This document shows positions 51,404 to 61,094 of a stretch of 64,000 bases of DNA, piece by piece. Position numbers and translations under genes: made by a program. The notes under the pieces are model-generated. The model worked only from the letters and a program-made list of their open reading frames with translations. It was not told the DNA's origin and ran no database searches. Position 1 is the stretch's first letter; each line of letters begins with the position of its first letter. This stretch comes from Clostridium_AM sp900759715. Lineage in GTDB: Bacteria; Bacillota; Clostridia; Clostridiales; Clostridiaceae. Where the stretch lies: the NCBI GenBank assembly GCA_900759715.1, contig CAAEXF010000075.1, positions 1-64,000 of the forward strand. The letters are read 5' to 3'.

Positions 51404-51907
51404 TTATCGCTTTTGCAGTGCTTTTTCAAAACAGAAAAAATCACCTTTTCTAAAAGTTACTATTCCTCTTATGTTATACCCATTCTTCTCATACAGCTTA
51501 CATGCACGGCTATTTTTGCTAAATGCATCTAAGCGTATTGATTCATATTTATTCTCTTGTCCTAACTTTTCTATATACCTTATAAGGGTAGTTGCAATAC
51601 CTTGACCTTTATATTTTGGACTAATGCATAGTCTATGAATAACTAAATGCTTACCATTGTTGTATTCCCAGCTTATTGATTCATATGCTTTGTCCTGACA
51701 TTCGTTTAATACAACAAAACCCTTGATAACACATTCATCTATATAGACATAGAGATTTTCACTATTAATATCATTAGTTATTACTTCTTCATTTGGATAA
51801 ATATCATCCCACTGATACATTTCCTCCGATTCCATATCAATAATAGCATCTTTAATTATATTCATTATTACCTTCACATCTTCAATTTTCCCTTTTTTAA
51901 TTTCCAT
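51404..51907 (-). CDS. GNAT family N-acetyltransferase
   Basis: A 167-residue GNAT protein. The core is LVIHRLCISPKYKGQGIATTLIRYIEKLG, followed by YESIRLDAFSKNSRACKLYEKNGYNIRG. It is a probable paralogue of the gene at 18730-19236 (shared YQWDDIYP pattern near residue 35). Substrate unknown. It is the first gene of a minus-strand string with two small membrane proteins. Confidence 0.87.
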   Translation of the reverse strand: MEIKKGKIEDVKVIMNIIKDAIIDMESEEMYQWDDIYPNEEVITNDINSENLYVYIDECVIKGFVVLNECQDKAYESISWEYNNGKHLVIHRLCISPKYKGQGIATTLIRYIEKLGQENKYESIRLDAFSKNSRACKLYEKNGYNIRGIVTFRKGDFFCFEKALQKR

Positions 51908-52165
51908 ATACAGTACATCCCCCTATACCTAACTTCTTAAATATATTTGTCTCTAGGTAAATACGTCTCCAGAAAAAACAAATACTTTCTTAACTTCCCC
52001 TTCATCCATATAGTTACAATTAATTATAATTTTAACATAAAACTATCAATGTAGTCCTTAAATATATTTTTAAATTTTTATTGACTCTTACCTTACAGGA
52101 TAAATTATTATATAACTGTAATCAAATCATATGCTGCACTACAATAGTTAAATTATATAATATCA

Positions 52166-52207
52166 AAAGCCGGTAAGATGATTATCATCCTAACCGGCTT
52201 ATTTTTA
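52166..52207. terminator. Terminator after the DUF438 gene
   Basis: AAGCCGGT and ACCGGCTT with inner GATGAT/ATCATC pairing form a strong stem, followed by ATTTTTAT on the plus strand and CTTTTGAT on the minus strand. The rest of the 374-bp gap 51908-52281 shows no gene. Confidence 0.85.
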
Positions 52208-52281
52208 TGATTAACATATAGTTATATTATTTTATATTTTTAGGAATTTTCTTTTAAATCCTATCATTTATAAATATAGCA

Positions 52282-53505
52282 CTAATCAGATATTAATCTC
52301 TTTTCTCCTGTAATCTCTTGTATTGGTTTAATGTTCTGACTAACTTCAAGTATTCCAAGGAATTCACCGTTATCATCTCTTACGGCAAAATATCTTATGA
52401 GTATATATAAATCTCCCATCTTGATCCAAAAGTCTTCGTGCTCCTTTTTACCAGTTCTAAGGTCTTCAGCTACTTGTTCAACTACATGAACACTAGCTGG
52501 TGGATGACAGTTTTGAACCTTTCGTCCAATTACAGCCTTTGTTCTAATGAATATTCTTTCTTTGCTATTAGAAAAATATTTGACAACGCCATCCTTATCG
52601 ACAAAAGTTATATCTACAGGTAGGTGATCAAAAATTGCACTTATTTCTTTTGCCTTTAGTATTCCAGTATCAAATTTTATATATCCCTCTGAATCTTCAC
52701 CAGCAAGCTTCTTTTCCTGTTCTCTAGCTTCCACATCAGCTCTGGCAGGTTTCCATTTATCTGCTGGACCAGTTAAACAATAGCCTATACTATCACTATC
52801 TGACTCAATTTCATACCATTCATCTTCAGTTAGACTATCAATGCTAAGGGGAAAAAGAATATTCTCCTCTTTAAAAATCATTTCCTGTATTTTATTTGTA
52901 ACCTCATCTATTTTAGATATAATGTTTTCCTTACTGCTTGAATCATTCTGAAGCATAGACTTCGTTTCTTTTATACCTGCCCTTATCTCGTCATCTACCC
53001 CCCACATAACCTTCGGCGGTGCAGTAACTCCGTATTTTTCCAAGTAAGGGAACAACAAGTTTTCTTTCCTGCTATAATGCTTATCTAAATCCCACAGCAT
53101 ATTGAAATTTTCAATAAGTTTATATCTATTATCTTTATTATCATTTTCTTTAAAGTCTTCTAAATTCTTTTTTACATTTTCATAAATATATTTCCTAACA
53201 GCCTCATTTTCCAGTTTAAATGTATGAATAGGATGCCCTGCAGCCTTATCTGGATGGTGTATTTCTTCTATAGAACCTTTAAACACAGCAGCATGGACAT
53301 CACATAATCTTTGGATTTCCTCAACGGGCATTCCTTCTTTAATCAAAGCAGCTTCCATCTCTGATATCTCTTTTGTGGATATATTATGAACCAGATCATG
53401 AAATCTTTCCTGAACTTCCTCAACATTCTTACCATTGTGAAGCTCATTAATTAATTCTTTTAGCACTTTCTGTCTATACTCTCTGTTATTAATTATATCG
53501 CTCAT
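52282..53505 (-). CDS. DUF438 domain protein with hemerythrin and PAS domains
   Basis: A protein of about 407 residues. The N-terminal DUF438 region (to about residue 75; KVLKELINELHNGKNVEEVQERF, then IKEGMPVEEIQRLCDVHAAVF) precedes a hemerythrin-like HHE domain (DLDKHYSRKENLLFPYLEKYG, KEENILFP) and a C-terminal PAS domain (LKAKEISAIFDHLPVDITFVDKDGVVKYFS...QNCHPP). Such proteins sense oxygen, nitric oxide or redox state in anaerobes. The ATG at 53505 has GAGGAGG 11 nt upstream; an ATG 12 codons earlier lacks one. Transcribed alone. Confidence 0.9.
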   Translation of the reverse strand: MSDIINNREYRQKVLKELINELHNGKNVEEVQERFHDLVHNISTKEISEMEAALIKEGMPVEEIQRLCDVHAAVFKGSIEEIHHPDKAAGHPIHTFKLENEAVRKYIYENVKKNLEDFKENDNKDNRYKLIENFNMLWDLDKHYSRKENLLFPYLEKYGVTAPPKVMWGVDDEIRAGIKETKSMLQNDSSSKENIISKIDEVTNKIQEMIFKEENILFPLSIDSLTEDEWYEIESDSDSIGYCLTGPADKWKPARADVEAREQEKKLAGEDSEGYIKFDTGILKAKEISAIFDHLPVDITFVDKDGVVKYFSNSKERIFIRTKAVIGRKVQNCHPPASVHVVEQVAEDLRTGKKEHEDFWIKMGDLYILIRYFAVRDDNGEFLGILEVSQNIKPIQEITGEKRLISD

Positions 53506-53691
53506 ACCATTAATATCCTCCTCTAATTCCAACGCTTCCATTAAGCCTATACATCTATTATCTTCTTTACTTTAACTAAATATTCCTTATTGATATTCTG
53601 CTTTTCTTTTCTGAACTTACTATTTTCATTCAGCGATGGTGTATTAGAGCTTCGATTAAACTACAAATGCATGATAAATGCTTACATAAAA

Positions 53692-55731
53692 TTATCTAAG
53701 CACCTCATTTAAGTATCTTCGTCTACAGATAAAATAAAATATCGTTTGTAATACAGCATAAATTAATACTAATATTATTGATTTTTTTACTAAAAGATAC
53801 ATCAAGGAGGAATTGCTAAACATTATAGAAAGATAGTATAACCCTAATCCTCCCCCTAGTATTATAGGAACAAAGAATATAGTTCTTAACTCACCTAATA
53901 AAATATTTTGTAGTTCTCTACTTGTCATTCCAATTTTACTTATACTTTCAATCCTCTGACGTTCTTCTTCTATGTCAGTTAATACTTTGTAATAAAGTAC
54001 TACTCCTGATGATATTAAGAAGATTAATCCTAAAAACATCATTGAAAAGAAGTAAGATCCATTTTCTTTTAAAGAAGCTTTTAATATTTCTTCTTTAAAT
54101 ACCGGTTTATACTCTTCTATAATTGATTTTTCATTTTCTTTGTTTACCTTTTGCAGATCACTTACTAAGGCATGGAATATTTTTGACTTATCACCTTTTT
54201 TTAAATTAATTAAGTGATTCTTCGATATACTACTATCTCCCATCTTATTTTTAATCTTTACATAATCATTATCATCTATGATAAATGCACTTCCTGTATA
54301 ATACATGCTATTAACATGATCATCAGTATATGGTGCATTTATATATGTCTTTTTGTCCTTAGATACTACAAGTAAGTTATCTTTGTCTACAGTGTTAAAG
54401 AATTTTTCTTTTGATACTTTAAATTCTTTATCAAATATTTTACTTCTTTCTTTAACCTTTTTTTCATCTTCAAAAGTGAATATCACATCACTATTTTTAT
54501 AAGAATTTGCCGCTCTTTCTTTGATAACATTTACTTGAACTAATTCTCCAGATTTTACATCTATCTTTGTGTTCATGTGCTTATTATAATTACTTTCACT
54601 AATTACATAAGATTTGTCATTATAAAACTCTACCTTATCACCTACCACCATATACTGAGGAAGACGTATATATTCTAAAACTGAGTATTTTTCAACCTTT
54701 CCCCCATTTATCTTTATTAGCTGTTCCACCTCTTCAGTTGAAATATGATTATACTTATTTTCCTCTACAAACATAATTTCATAAGGATGCCTTTCATTAA
54801 CCTGCTCCTCTGCTGAACTGTATAAGTTATAGGTAAAGCCAATAAAGAATATAGCTCCACTAACTAACAGTGATACTATATATAGCACCGTTTTATATGC
54901 TGAGAATCTATGAGAAAGATTTGCTAAAACTAGCAAGTTATTATTGTATAGTTTAGGAAACAGCTTTACTACATTTTTAAATAAAGTTATAAAAATGCCT
55001 ATTATAAAATAAGGACAAATTATTGTAACTATTGCAAAGAAAATAATCATATTATCATTTCCATTAAAGGTTTGATTTAAAAGGGTCTTAGGTAAAAAAT
55101 ATAGTGATAGCACAAATATAATTAATGCTAAAGTTCCAAGAGTTAACCTAGATTTCCCTATTTCCTTTTTAGAAGAGGACTTTATAACTTCAATAATTGA
55201 TAACTTGTATATATAAATGTTAGTGAAAATTGTATTGATTATAAAAATTACTAGAAATACACCTGAACTCAATAAAAATGTTTTATAGCTTAGTTCATAA
55301 ATTAATTTTTCCATCATTAATATCTTACTAACAATCATATAAAACAGTCTTGAAAAAACTAATCCTGTTATAATTCCTGTAAATAATGACGCTATAATTA
55401 TTGCTATATTCTCAAGCAATGTCATTTTTCTCAGATCTTTAGTTGTCATTCCTAAAGTTAAATAAACTCCAAATTCCTTTCCTCTATATTTAACAAAAGA
55501 AATATTGGTATATGATATAAAGATTATTGAAAATGATACTATACCGATAAATGCCATTTTCATATTTTCAAATATAACGCTTTTTCCTATTTCCTTTATT
55601 ATGATATTATTGAACATTAAACTACCGTACATGAAAAGCACAGCTACAATAAAACTATTAACAAAAAAGAATGAAATATATTTCTTTAGGTTGTGCTTTA
55701 AGTTTTTAAATATTATAGAAGAAAAAGTCAT
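53692..55731 (-). CDS. BceB-type FtsX-like permease
   Basis: A 679-residue membrane protein with ten hydrophobic segments and one large extracellular domain (about residues 310-520), the hallmark of Bce-type permeases. The FtsX-like pattern VKYRGKEFGVYLTLGMTTKDLRKM near residue 90 is clear. It binds a cell-wall-active peptide such as bacitracin and signals flux to its kinase. The start overlaps the stop of the ATPase gene (TAATG). Confidence 0.92.
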   Translation of the reverse strand: MTFSSIIFKNLKHNLKKYISFFFVNSFIVAVLFMYGSLMFNNIIIKEIGKSVIFENMKMAFIGIVSFSIIFISYTNISFVKYRGKEFGVYLTLGMTTKDLRKMTLLENIAIIIASLFTGIITGLVFSRLFYMIVSKILMMEKLIYELSYKTFLLSSGVFLVIFIINTIFTNIYIYKLSIIEVIKSSSKKEIGKSRLTLGTLALIIFVLSLYFLPKTLLNQTFNGNDNMIIFFAIVTIICPYFIIGIFITLFKNVVKLFPKLYNNNLLVLANLSHRFSAYKTVLYIVSLLVSGAIFFIGFTYNLYSSAEEQVNERHPYEIMFVEENKYNHISTEEVEQLIKINGGKVEKYSVLEYIRLPQYMVVGDKVEFYNDKSYVISESNYNKHMNTKIDVKSGELVQVNVIKERAANSYKNSDVIFTFEDEKKVKERSKIFDKEFKVSKEKFFNTVDKDNLLVVSKDKKTYINAPYTDDHVNSMYYTGSAFIIDDNDYVKIKNKMGDSSISKNHLINLKKGDKSKIFHALVSDLQKVNKENEKSIIEEYKPVFKEEILKASLKENGSYFFSMMFLGLIFLISSGVVLYYKVLTDIEEERQRIESISKIGMTSRELQNILLGELRTIFFVPIILGGGLGLYYLSIMFSNSSLMYLLVKKSIILVLIYAVLQTIFYFICRRRYLNEVLR

Positions 55732-56486
55732 TAATCCTCCCCTCCTATAAAACTTTGTACCTCTAATATCTTATCAAAGAATTTCTTTCTATCCCCACTG
55801 GATGCTATTTCTAATTTAATTCTACCATCCTTTATGAATATAATTCTCTTACAAAAAGAGGCTGCAAAAGGATCGTGAGTTACCATAAAAACTGTACTGT
55901 TCATTTCCTCATTCATCTTTGCTATGGTATTCATAATACTATCCGATGATTTTGAATCCAGATTACCTGTCGGTTCATCTGCATATATTACAGCAGGATT
56001 GTTAGCCAATGCTCTAGCCGCTGCAGCCCTTTGCTTTTGTCCACCGGATATATAATAAGGATATTTTTCTATTAAATCGCCTATATTAAAGGCTTCCATA
56101 AGCTTTCTTACCTTCTTTTCAATTATAGATGGTGCTATCTTATCCAATATAAGTGGAAGTGCTATGTTTTCCTTAATAGTTAAACTATCTAAAAGATTAA
56201 AATCCTGAAAAATATACCCTATATTTTTTCTTCTAAATAAAGATAGTTGATCCTTACTCATTTTACTTATATCTTTATTATCAATAATAACTGTTCCTGA
56301 AGTACTTTTCTCCACTCCTGAAAGAATATTTAAAAGAGTGGTTTTTCCACTTCCGCTTGGTCCCATTATTCCAACAAAATCACCTTTGTTTACACTTAGG
56401 CTTATTCCATCTAAAGCAACTAATTCCTTAGCTCCCTTATAAGCATTGTATATCTTTGTTAGATTATTTACCTTGAGTATTTCCAT
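55731..56486 (-). CDS. BceA-type ABC ATPase
   Basis: A 251-residue ATPase. Walker A is GPSGSGKTT (residues 42-50), signature SGGQKQRAAAARAL, Walker B VIYADEPTGNLD. It pairs with the downstream permease gene, to which it is translationally coupled. A terminator lies between it and the upstream two-component genes, so it probably has its own promoter in a short 80-bp gap. Confidence 0.94.
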   Translation of the reverse strand: MEILKVNNLTKIYNAYKGAKELVALDGISLSVNKGDFVGIMGPSGSGKTTLLNILSGVEKSTSGTVIIDNKDISKMSKDQLSLFRRKNIGYIFQDFNLLDSLTIKENIALPLILDKIAPSIIEKKVRKLMEAFNIGDLIEKYPYYISGGQKQRAAAARALANNPAVIYADEPTGNLDSKSSDSIMNTIAKMNEEMNSTVFMVTHDPFAASFCKRIIFIKDGRIKLEIASSGDRKKFFDKILEVQSFIGGED

Positions 56487-56522
56487 TCATTTACCCTCCT
56501 TCTTTTCTATGGTTTTAGTATA

Positions 56523-56558
56523 AAAGGCAAATACATTTTAACAAATGCATTTGCCTTA
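56523..56558 (-). terminator. Terminator between bceRS-like and bceAB-like genes
   Basis: On the minus strand AAGGCAAATGCATTT pairs with AAATGTATTTGCCTT (one mismatch) and is followed by TTATACT. Confidence 0.85.
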
Positions 56559-56565
56559 CATTACC

Positions 56566-57573
56566 TTACATTTTTGAAAGGTATATGATTTCAACTTCGG
56601 TACCTTCACCTTTTTTTGAGTTTATATGTACCCTGTGACCTAACTTTTCTGAAATAAGTTTTACCATATATAACCCAATGCCAGTTGCACTTTTATATTC
56701 TCTTCCATTATTTCCTGTAAAGAAAGCCTCAAAAACTCTTGGTATATCCTCTAAGTCTATTCCTATACCTTCGTCCCTTATATTTAGAGTTATACTATTT
56801 TCTTCTCTTTTAGAAGTTATGTAAATTTTCTTGTTTTTATTGCTTTCAGAATACTTTATAGCATTAGATAAAATCTGATCTATCATGTAAGCGCACCATT
56901 TTTTATCTGTGTAAACTTCTATATCTGAATCTATGTGTACCTTAGGATAAACTCGCCTATATATAAAGTCTCTCTTCTTAGCATTAATTGCATCATTAAC
57001 TAATTTTATTAAGTTAACCTTTTCTGGTACATAATCCTTCGAGAAATCCTCTAACCTTAAAACATTCAAGCACTGCTCAAGATTCATTTTTAATTTATCA
57101 TTCTCCTCTTTTATGTCTTGCAAATAGCTAGTGTCTTTAATTTCTAAGGACCTTTTCTGTGAAGCTAAGTCAATAATTGTTACAGAAGTCTTCATGTTGT
57201 GTATCAATTGCGAAAACAAAGTATCTTTCTCCCTTTGCTCACAGTACATTTCATAAAACTTATTGGTGTATCCATCGTGTATATTCTTAATAGTATCAAA
57301 TATCATTTTTTCTTGTAAATTCATGCTTTTACACTGATAATCAGGGCTTACCTTTGCTTCTTCAAGGCTGCTAACAAAATTTTTGTATTTTAACATCTCA
57401 ATAAAAAGATATATGAATAATATAAATACACTTATAACAACAGGGTATAAAAATTCCTTAGCATCTAGTAAAAAACTATAAAAAATTATTAAAATACTGG
57501 TATTTATAATATAGGCTATAATTACTCTGCTCTTATTTTTTAATACATCAGTTATCAATTCCATTAAATACAT
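56566..57573 (-). CDS. BceS-type intramembrane-sensing histidine kinase
   Basis: A 335-residue kinase with two N-terminal membrane segments joined by only a few residues and no extracellular sensor, the BceS pattern. The phospho-acceptor region is LIHNMKTSVTIIDLA, N-box ILSNAIKYSE, G-boxes DEGIGIDLEDIPRVFEAFFTG and GIGLYMVKLISEKLG. Its gene overlaps that of the response regulator by 26 bp. It senses transporter flux through the BceAB pair. Confidence 0.93.
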   Translation of the reverse strand: MYLMELITDVLKNKSRVIIAYIINTSILIIFYSFLLDAKEFLYPVVISVFILFIYLFIEMLKYKNFVSSLEEAKVSPDYQCKSMNLQEKMIFDTIKNIHDGYTNKFYEMYCEQREKDTLFSQLIHNMKTSVTIIDLASQKRSLEIKDTSYLQDIKEENDKLKMNLEQCLNVLRLEDFSKDYVPEKVNLIKLVNDAINAKKRDFIYRRVYPKVHIDSDIEVYTDKKWCAYMIDQILSNAIKYSESNKNKKIYITSKREENSITLNIRDEGIGIDLEDIPRVFEAFFTGNNGREYKSATGIGLYMVKLISEKLGHRVHINSKKGEGTEVEIIYLSKM

Positions 57574-58228
57574 AGCCTACTCCTCTTTTAGTTACAATAA
57601 TATTCTCAAGCCCTAAATCACTAAGCCTCTTTTTAACCCTAGTTATATTTACTGTTAGAGTGTTATCATCAACAAATGCAGTATCATCCCATAAAGTTTC
57701 TAATAATTCCTCTCGAGAAACTATTTTTCCGCTATTTTTAATAAGTATCTTTAAAATTCTATATTCATTTTTGCTTAGTTCTAGTGTTTTCTCTTTATAT
57801 TTAAGATTCATGTTATCATCAACTAAAATTAGATCACCTTGCGTTAAGCCAGCTGTTTCACTATATTCATCCACTCTTCTAAGTAATGCATTAATTTTAG
57901 CTAGTAATATTCCTACACTAAATGGTTTAGTTATATAATCATCGGCCCCAAGGTTCATACCTCTAATTTGCTCTCCTTCCTCACTTCTTGCAGAAAGGAT
58001 AATAACAGGAATATTGTATTTTTTTCTTATTAATTTAAGAAAATAAAACCCATCAAACTTAGGCAAATTAATGTCTAAAATAATAAGTCTAGGACTTGTC
58101 TCTTCTAACCTCTCTATAACATAATCATAATCGTCAACGGTAAAAATACCGTAATCATATGCACTTAAATATTCTGTTATGTATTTTTGTAGTTTTACAT
58201 CGTCTTCTATTAATAAAATATTATTCAT
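57548..58228 (-). CDS. BceR-type response regulator
   Basis: A 226-residue OmpR-family regulator. Receiver: ILLIEDDVKLQKYI, Asp in LIILDINLPKFDG, Lys in GADDYITKPFS. Winged helix: LELSKNEYRILKILIKNSGKIVSREELLETLWDD and VNITRVKKRLSDLG. Immediately before its ribosome binding site lies a hairpin (58241-58264). It should control the BceAB genes downstream. Confidence 0.94.
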   Translation of the reverse strand: MNNILLIEDDVKLQKYITEYLSAYDYGIFTVDDYDYVIERLEETSPRLIILDINLPKFDGFYFLKLIRKKYNIPVIILSARSEEGEQIRGMNLGADDYITKPFSVGILLAKINALLRRVDEYSETAGLTQGDLILVDDNMNLKYKEKTLELSKNEYRILKILIKNSGKIVSREELLETLWDDTAFVDDNTLTVNITRVKKRLSDLGLENIIVTKRGVGYVFNGIDN

Positions 58229-58240
58229 AAAAACTCCTCT

Positions 58241-58264
58241 AGGGATTGCTTTTCAACAATCCCT
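58241..58264 (-). terminator. Hairpin just upstream of the BceR gene
   Basis: AGGGATTG pairs perfectly with CAATCCCT over an 8-nt loop between the 128-residue membrane protein gene and the BceR ribosome binding site. The T-run after it on the minus strand is interrupted by AGAGGAG, so it may be a weak terminator or a translational element. Confidence 0.6.
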
Positions 58265-58269
58265 CACCT

Positions 58270-58656
58270 TTAAAGTAATTCTAGCTTAGCTATCTGATGT
58301 CCACCATTATATATAGGTTTATCATCAAGCATTAAAACTTTACCAGATTTTCTATTAAAATAGTTTTTCTTATATAATACATGATACTCCTTACCACTTT
58401 TAATAAAATCATATTGTTCCTTAGTACACTCTAGCTTTATAGGTCTTGGTTCTCCATTATCATATTCAGTAAAACTAATATAGTATTTGTCATTCTGTTG
58501 TTCCTTTATTAACTTTCCATGTCCTTGTGTACCTTCTATACTAACTGTAGCACTATACCAGTCCCTTGGAAATAATATTTCGGTTTCTAAGTATATTATA
58601 CCTAAAATAAATATAAGTGAAAAAATAAGTACCAATAACCTAGATTTAACTTTCAT
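58270..58656 (-). CDS. Hypothetical membrane-anchored protein
   Basis: A 128-residue protein with one N-terminal hydrophobic helix (about residues 7-24) and an extracellular domain of about 100 residues without recognised motifs. It is directly upstream of the BceR gene on the same strand, so it may belong to the Bce regulon. The start ATG has GGAGGTAA upstream. Confidence 0.72.
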   Translation of the reverse strand: MKVKSRLLVLIFSLIFILGIIYLETEILFPRDWYSATVSIEGTQGHGKLIKEQQNDKYYISFTEYDNGEPRPIKLECTKEQYDFIKSGKEYHVLYKKNYFNRKSGKVLMLDDKPIYNGGHQIAKLELL

Positions 58657-58758
58657 AAGAAATTACCTCCCTATAGGATATATAGTAAATCTTATTCTGC
58701 CAAGCTACAAAGATATTGTTAAGGAACTTTACTACTTATAGGATTACTAGGTGTTCAG

Positions 58759-59619
58759 TTAACTAATATTGCTTATAATTTTTCTAATTGTATTTTTAGA
58801 TTCTACGTCTTCTGGTATAAGAGATAAAGTATCATATATTAACTGAAAACAATTTTTTAGACTTTCTTCACTATTTTTTATACATATAATAGACTCTATT
58901 CTCTCAATTAAATTTTGAGGCTTTATATCTAAATTCTTAATTATATGTTTTGTCCACTTCCAGTCTGGCTCCCATTGTTTATTTAGTGCGTATAAAATCC
59001 TTAACACCCTATGAATATCTGCTATCATTCTCTCAAGTAATGGCATTTTATCATCTCTTTTAGCTAATACTCTTCTTACATTTAACCCCAAATCTATAGC
59101 CCATGGAGAAATAGTGCTCATTATAATCTTTTGATCAAGATCATTTGGATAAAAACTTAACTCTTCTTGTAAACTACTCAATATTCCATTTTCTCTTATA
59201 AAAATTGCGCTTTTGAATGTTGAAGCGAGAATAAGTTTATCGTGAGTATAAACTTCACCTGTTAAAATTGACTTTATGTTATCTCTCATAGTATCAATTT
59301 TTTGCCAACCTGCTTCAATCCAATAATCTTTATACTTAAATATTATCCATACAGAACCATCCCCTATTGGTGCACCATAGGGATATATCTCTGTTCCCCC
59401 AATTTCTTTAATCCAATTTACCATATCACATTCTGGCATTAAATCATCAACTAAAAATTCAATTTCAATATCAGAATTCTCATCCGCAAGACCTCTTGAA
59501 ACAGATCCAGTGATAATAATTTCTTTTCCATATTCTAAGGTACATTTGCTCGCAATTTCTTCTGCTAATCTAATTCTTTCTTTGCACTCTTCACTTGGTA
59601 TTTTTTTCAACACGCCCAT
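58759..59619 (-). CDS. Nucleotidyltransferase (aminoglycoside/kanamycin NTase-like fold)
   Basis: A 286-residue protein with the polymerase-beta-like nucleotidyltransferase motif GSVSRGLADENSDIEIEFLVDD (residues about 38-58), having the G-S and two acidic residues separated by one residue. A C-terminal helical region follows. It could modify an antibiotic or another small molecule; no specific match is recognised. Alone on its strand segment, downstream of the LCP gene. The start ATG has AAGGGGG upstream. Confidence 0.78.
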   Translation of the reverse strand: MGVLKKIPSEECKERIRLAEEIASKCTLEYGKEIIITGSVSRGLADENSDIEIEFLVDDLMPECDMVNWIKEIGGTEIYPYGAPIGDGSVWIIFKYKDYWIEAGWQKIDTMRDNIKSILTGEVYTHDKLILASTFKSAIFIRENGILSSLQEELSFYPNDLDQKIIMSTISPWAIDLGLNVRRVLAKRDDKMPLLERMIADIHRVLRILYALNKQWEPDWKWTKHIIKNLDIKPQNLIERIESIICIKNSEESLKNCFQLIYDTLSLIPEDVESKNTIRKIISNIS

Positions 59620-59740
59620 ATCCCCCTTACAAAATTAATTGCAGATATATCTTGATATTCTGCAATTCAACCTATAATTAGATTATAAGGTATATTTTTA
59701 CTGTTTTCCATATAAAATTGACCTTGGATTTAGCGGAGTT

Positions 59741-60709
59741 TTATTTAGCATCGTTAGGCTTAATATCTTCAAACATGTACTTATGCATTTGATTTTTAGT
59801 AGCGTCTAAATCAAATACTAAATACCAAACGCCACCGATCATCTTTCCATAACAATAGCCATCTAAAGGAAATCTTTGCTGATCTATATTCTTAATATCT
59901 AATGTAGAAATAGATGTTAGTGACTTTAATATTTCTGTATTTGACATACTTGTTTCTGTGTAAGGCAACAGCTGTAAAGCCACATTTGCAACATTTGTAG
60001 GGCCTTTTTCCTTAATCTTATTTAATACAGCCACTAGTAAAGTCCTTTGTCTTTGAGTTCTTTCAAAATCTCCACCAGCAGTATATCTTATCCTTGTATA
60101 AGCTACTGATTGTCTGCCATTAAGTTTTTGTACTCCTGTATGATTAACAGTAGGTGCAGATGCACTTTCAAGTTTAGAAGTTTCCTCTATATATCCATTT
60201 ATATATTTTAGTTCTTCTGGAGTTACATTTATATCTACCCCGCCAACACTATCAATTATTTTTTCAAGGCCAAAAAAATCTACAGTAACATAGTCTTTTA
60301 TATTTAGGTCAAAATTCTTATTTAAAGTTTTAATAGATAGCGTTGGTCCACCATAAGCATATGCATGGGTAATTTTAGTCATTCCATAACCGTTAACATT
60401 AACATAAGAATCTCTCATAACAGAAGATATCTTTACCTTTTTATGTTTTTTGTCAAGAGTCAGAATCATAAGTGCATCAGAGCGTGATGCTTCATCTTTA
60501 TGTCTCCTATCAACTCCAAAAAAAGATATATTTATAATTTCATCATCTTGTTTAGCTGCATTATCACTTATATTTAGTTCTGAATTGGTTTTTGGTATTT
60601 CTGCTTTCTTTACTTTGTTTAATTGACTATAAAAATATGAACTAACCATTCCAACTAGCACAACTAGAACAGTTACAGTAGCTAGTACAATCTTACTACT
60701 TTTTTTCAT
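59741..60709 (-). CDS. LytR-CpsA-Psr (LCP) family cell-wall glycopolymer ligase
   Basis: A 322-residue protein with an N-terminal membrane anchor (residues about 7-27) and an extracellular LCP domain. Motifs seen: FFGVDRRHKDEASRSDALMILTLD, the MRDSYVNVNGYGMTKITHAYAYGG block, and the RIRYTAGGDFERTQRQR segment whose arginines bind the lipid diphosphate. It attaches teichoic acids or capsular polysaccharide to peptidoglycan. Location beside the surface polysaccharide genes fits that role. Confidence 0.94.
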   Translation of the reverse strand: MKKSSKIVLATVTVLVVLVGMVSSYFYSQLNKVKKAEIPKTNSELNISDNAAKQDDEIINISFFGVDRRHKDEASRSDALMILTLDKKHKKVKISSVMRDSYVNVNGYGMTKITHAYAYGGPTLSIKTLNKNFDLNIKDYVTVDFFGLEKIIDSVGGVDINVTPEELKYINGYIEETSKLESASAPTVNHTGVQKLNGRQSVAYTRIRYTAGGDFERTQRQRTLLVAVLNKIKEKGPTNVANVALQLLPYTETSMSNTEILKSLTSISTLDIKNIDQQRFPLDGYCYGKMIGGVWYLVFDLDATKNQMHKYMFEDIKPNDAK

Positions 60710-60924
60710 AAAATAACCTGCTTCCCATATTATATAATTTATTTATTATATGATCTTTCAAATCAAAATAATCCATTATGGAATAATTGATTTTAATTGA
60801 CAATTATACAAATGAGATGGTTTAATTGTTATTATAGTGCAAGTTATCTTTTCAAGGATAGAATAGGTTATGTTCTGGATAAGTTCAACTAATATTTACT
60901 TGATTATTAAGGAGATGGAGTTCT

Positions 60925-61026
60925 ATGACATTTTTTATATTAATATCTTTATTTATAATAATAACGTTAATAACAACATTGGCTTTATGTAAAGCTGCTG
61001 GAAAAGATAAAAATCATTATAATTAA
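60925..61026 (+). CDS. Small hydrophobic peptide (33 aa)
   Basis: A 34-codon frame (MTFFILISLFIIITLITTLA, then a charged tail ending KDKNHYN). AAGGAG lies 10 nt upstream of the ATG. The peptide has one membrane helix and a basic tail, like many small clostridial membrane peptides. It is the only plus-strand gene in this part and sits in the 385-bp gap between the LCP gene and the polysaccharide cluster. Confidence 0.5.
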   Translation: MTFFILISLFIIITLITTLALCKAAGKDKNHYN

Positions 61027-61059
61027 CTAATGTGGTAAATCCAAAGCAGATTTATCAAT

Positions 61060-61087
61060 AAAAAAGAATAACAGCCCTAAGGCTGCT
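61060..61087 (-). terminator. Terminator of the polysaccharide genes
   Basis: On the minus strand CAGCC-tta-GGCTG is a perfect short stem followed by TTATTCTTTTTTA. Confidence 0.85.
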
Positions 61088-61094
61088 CATAAGA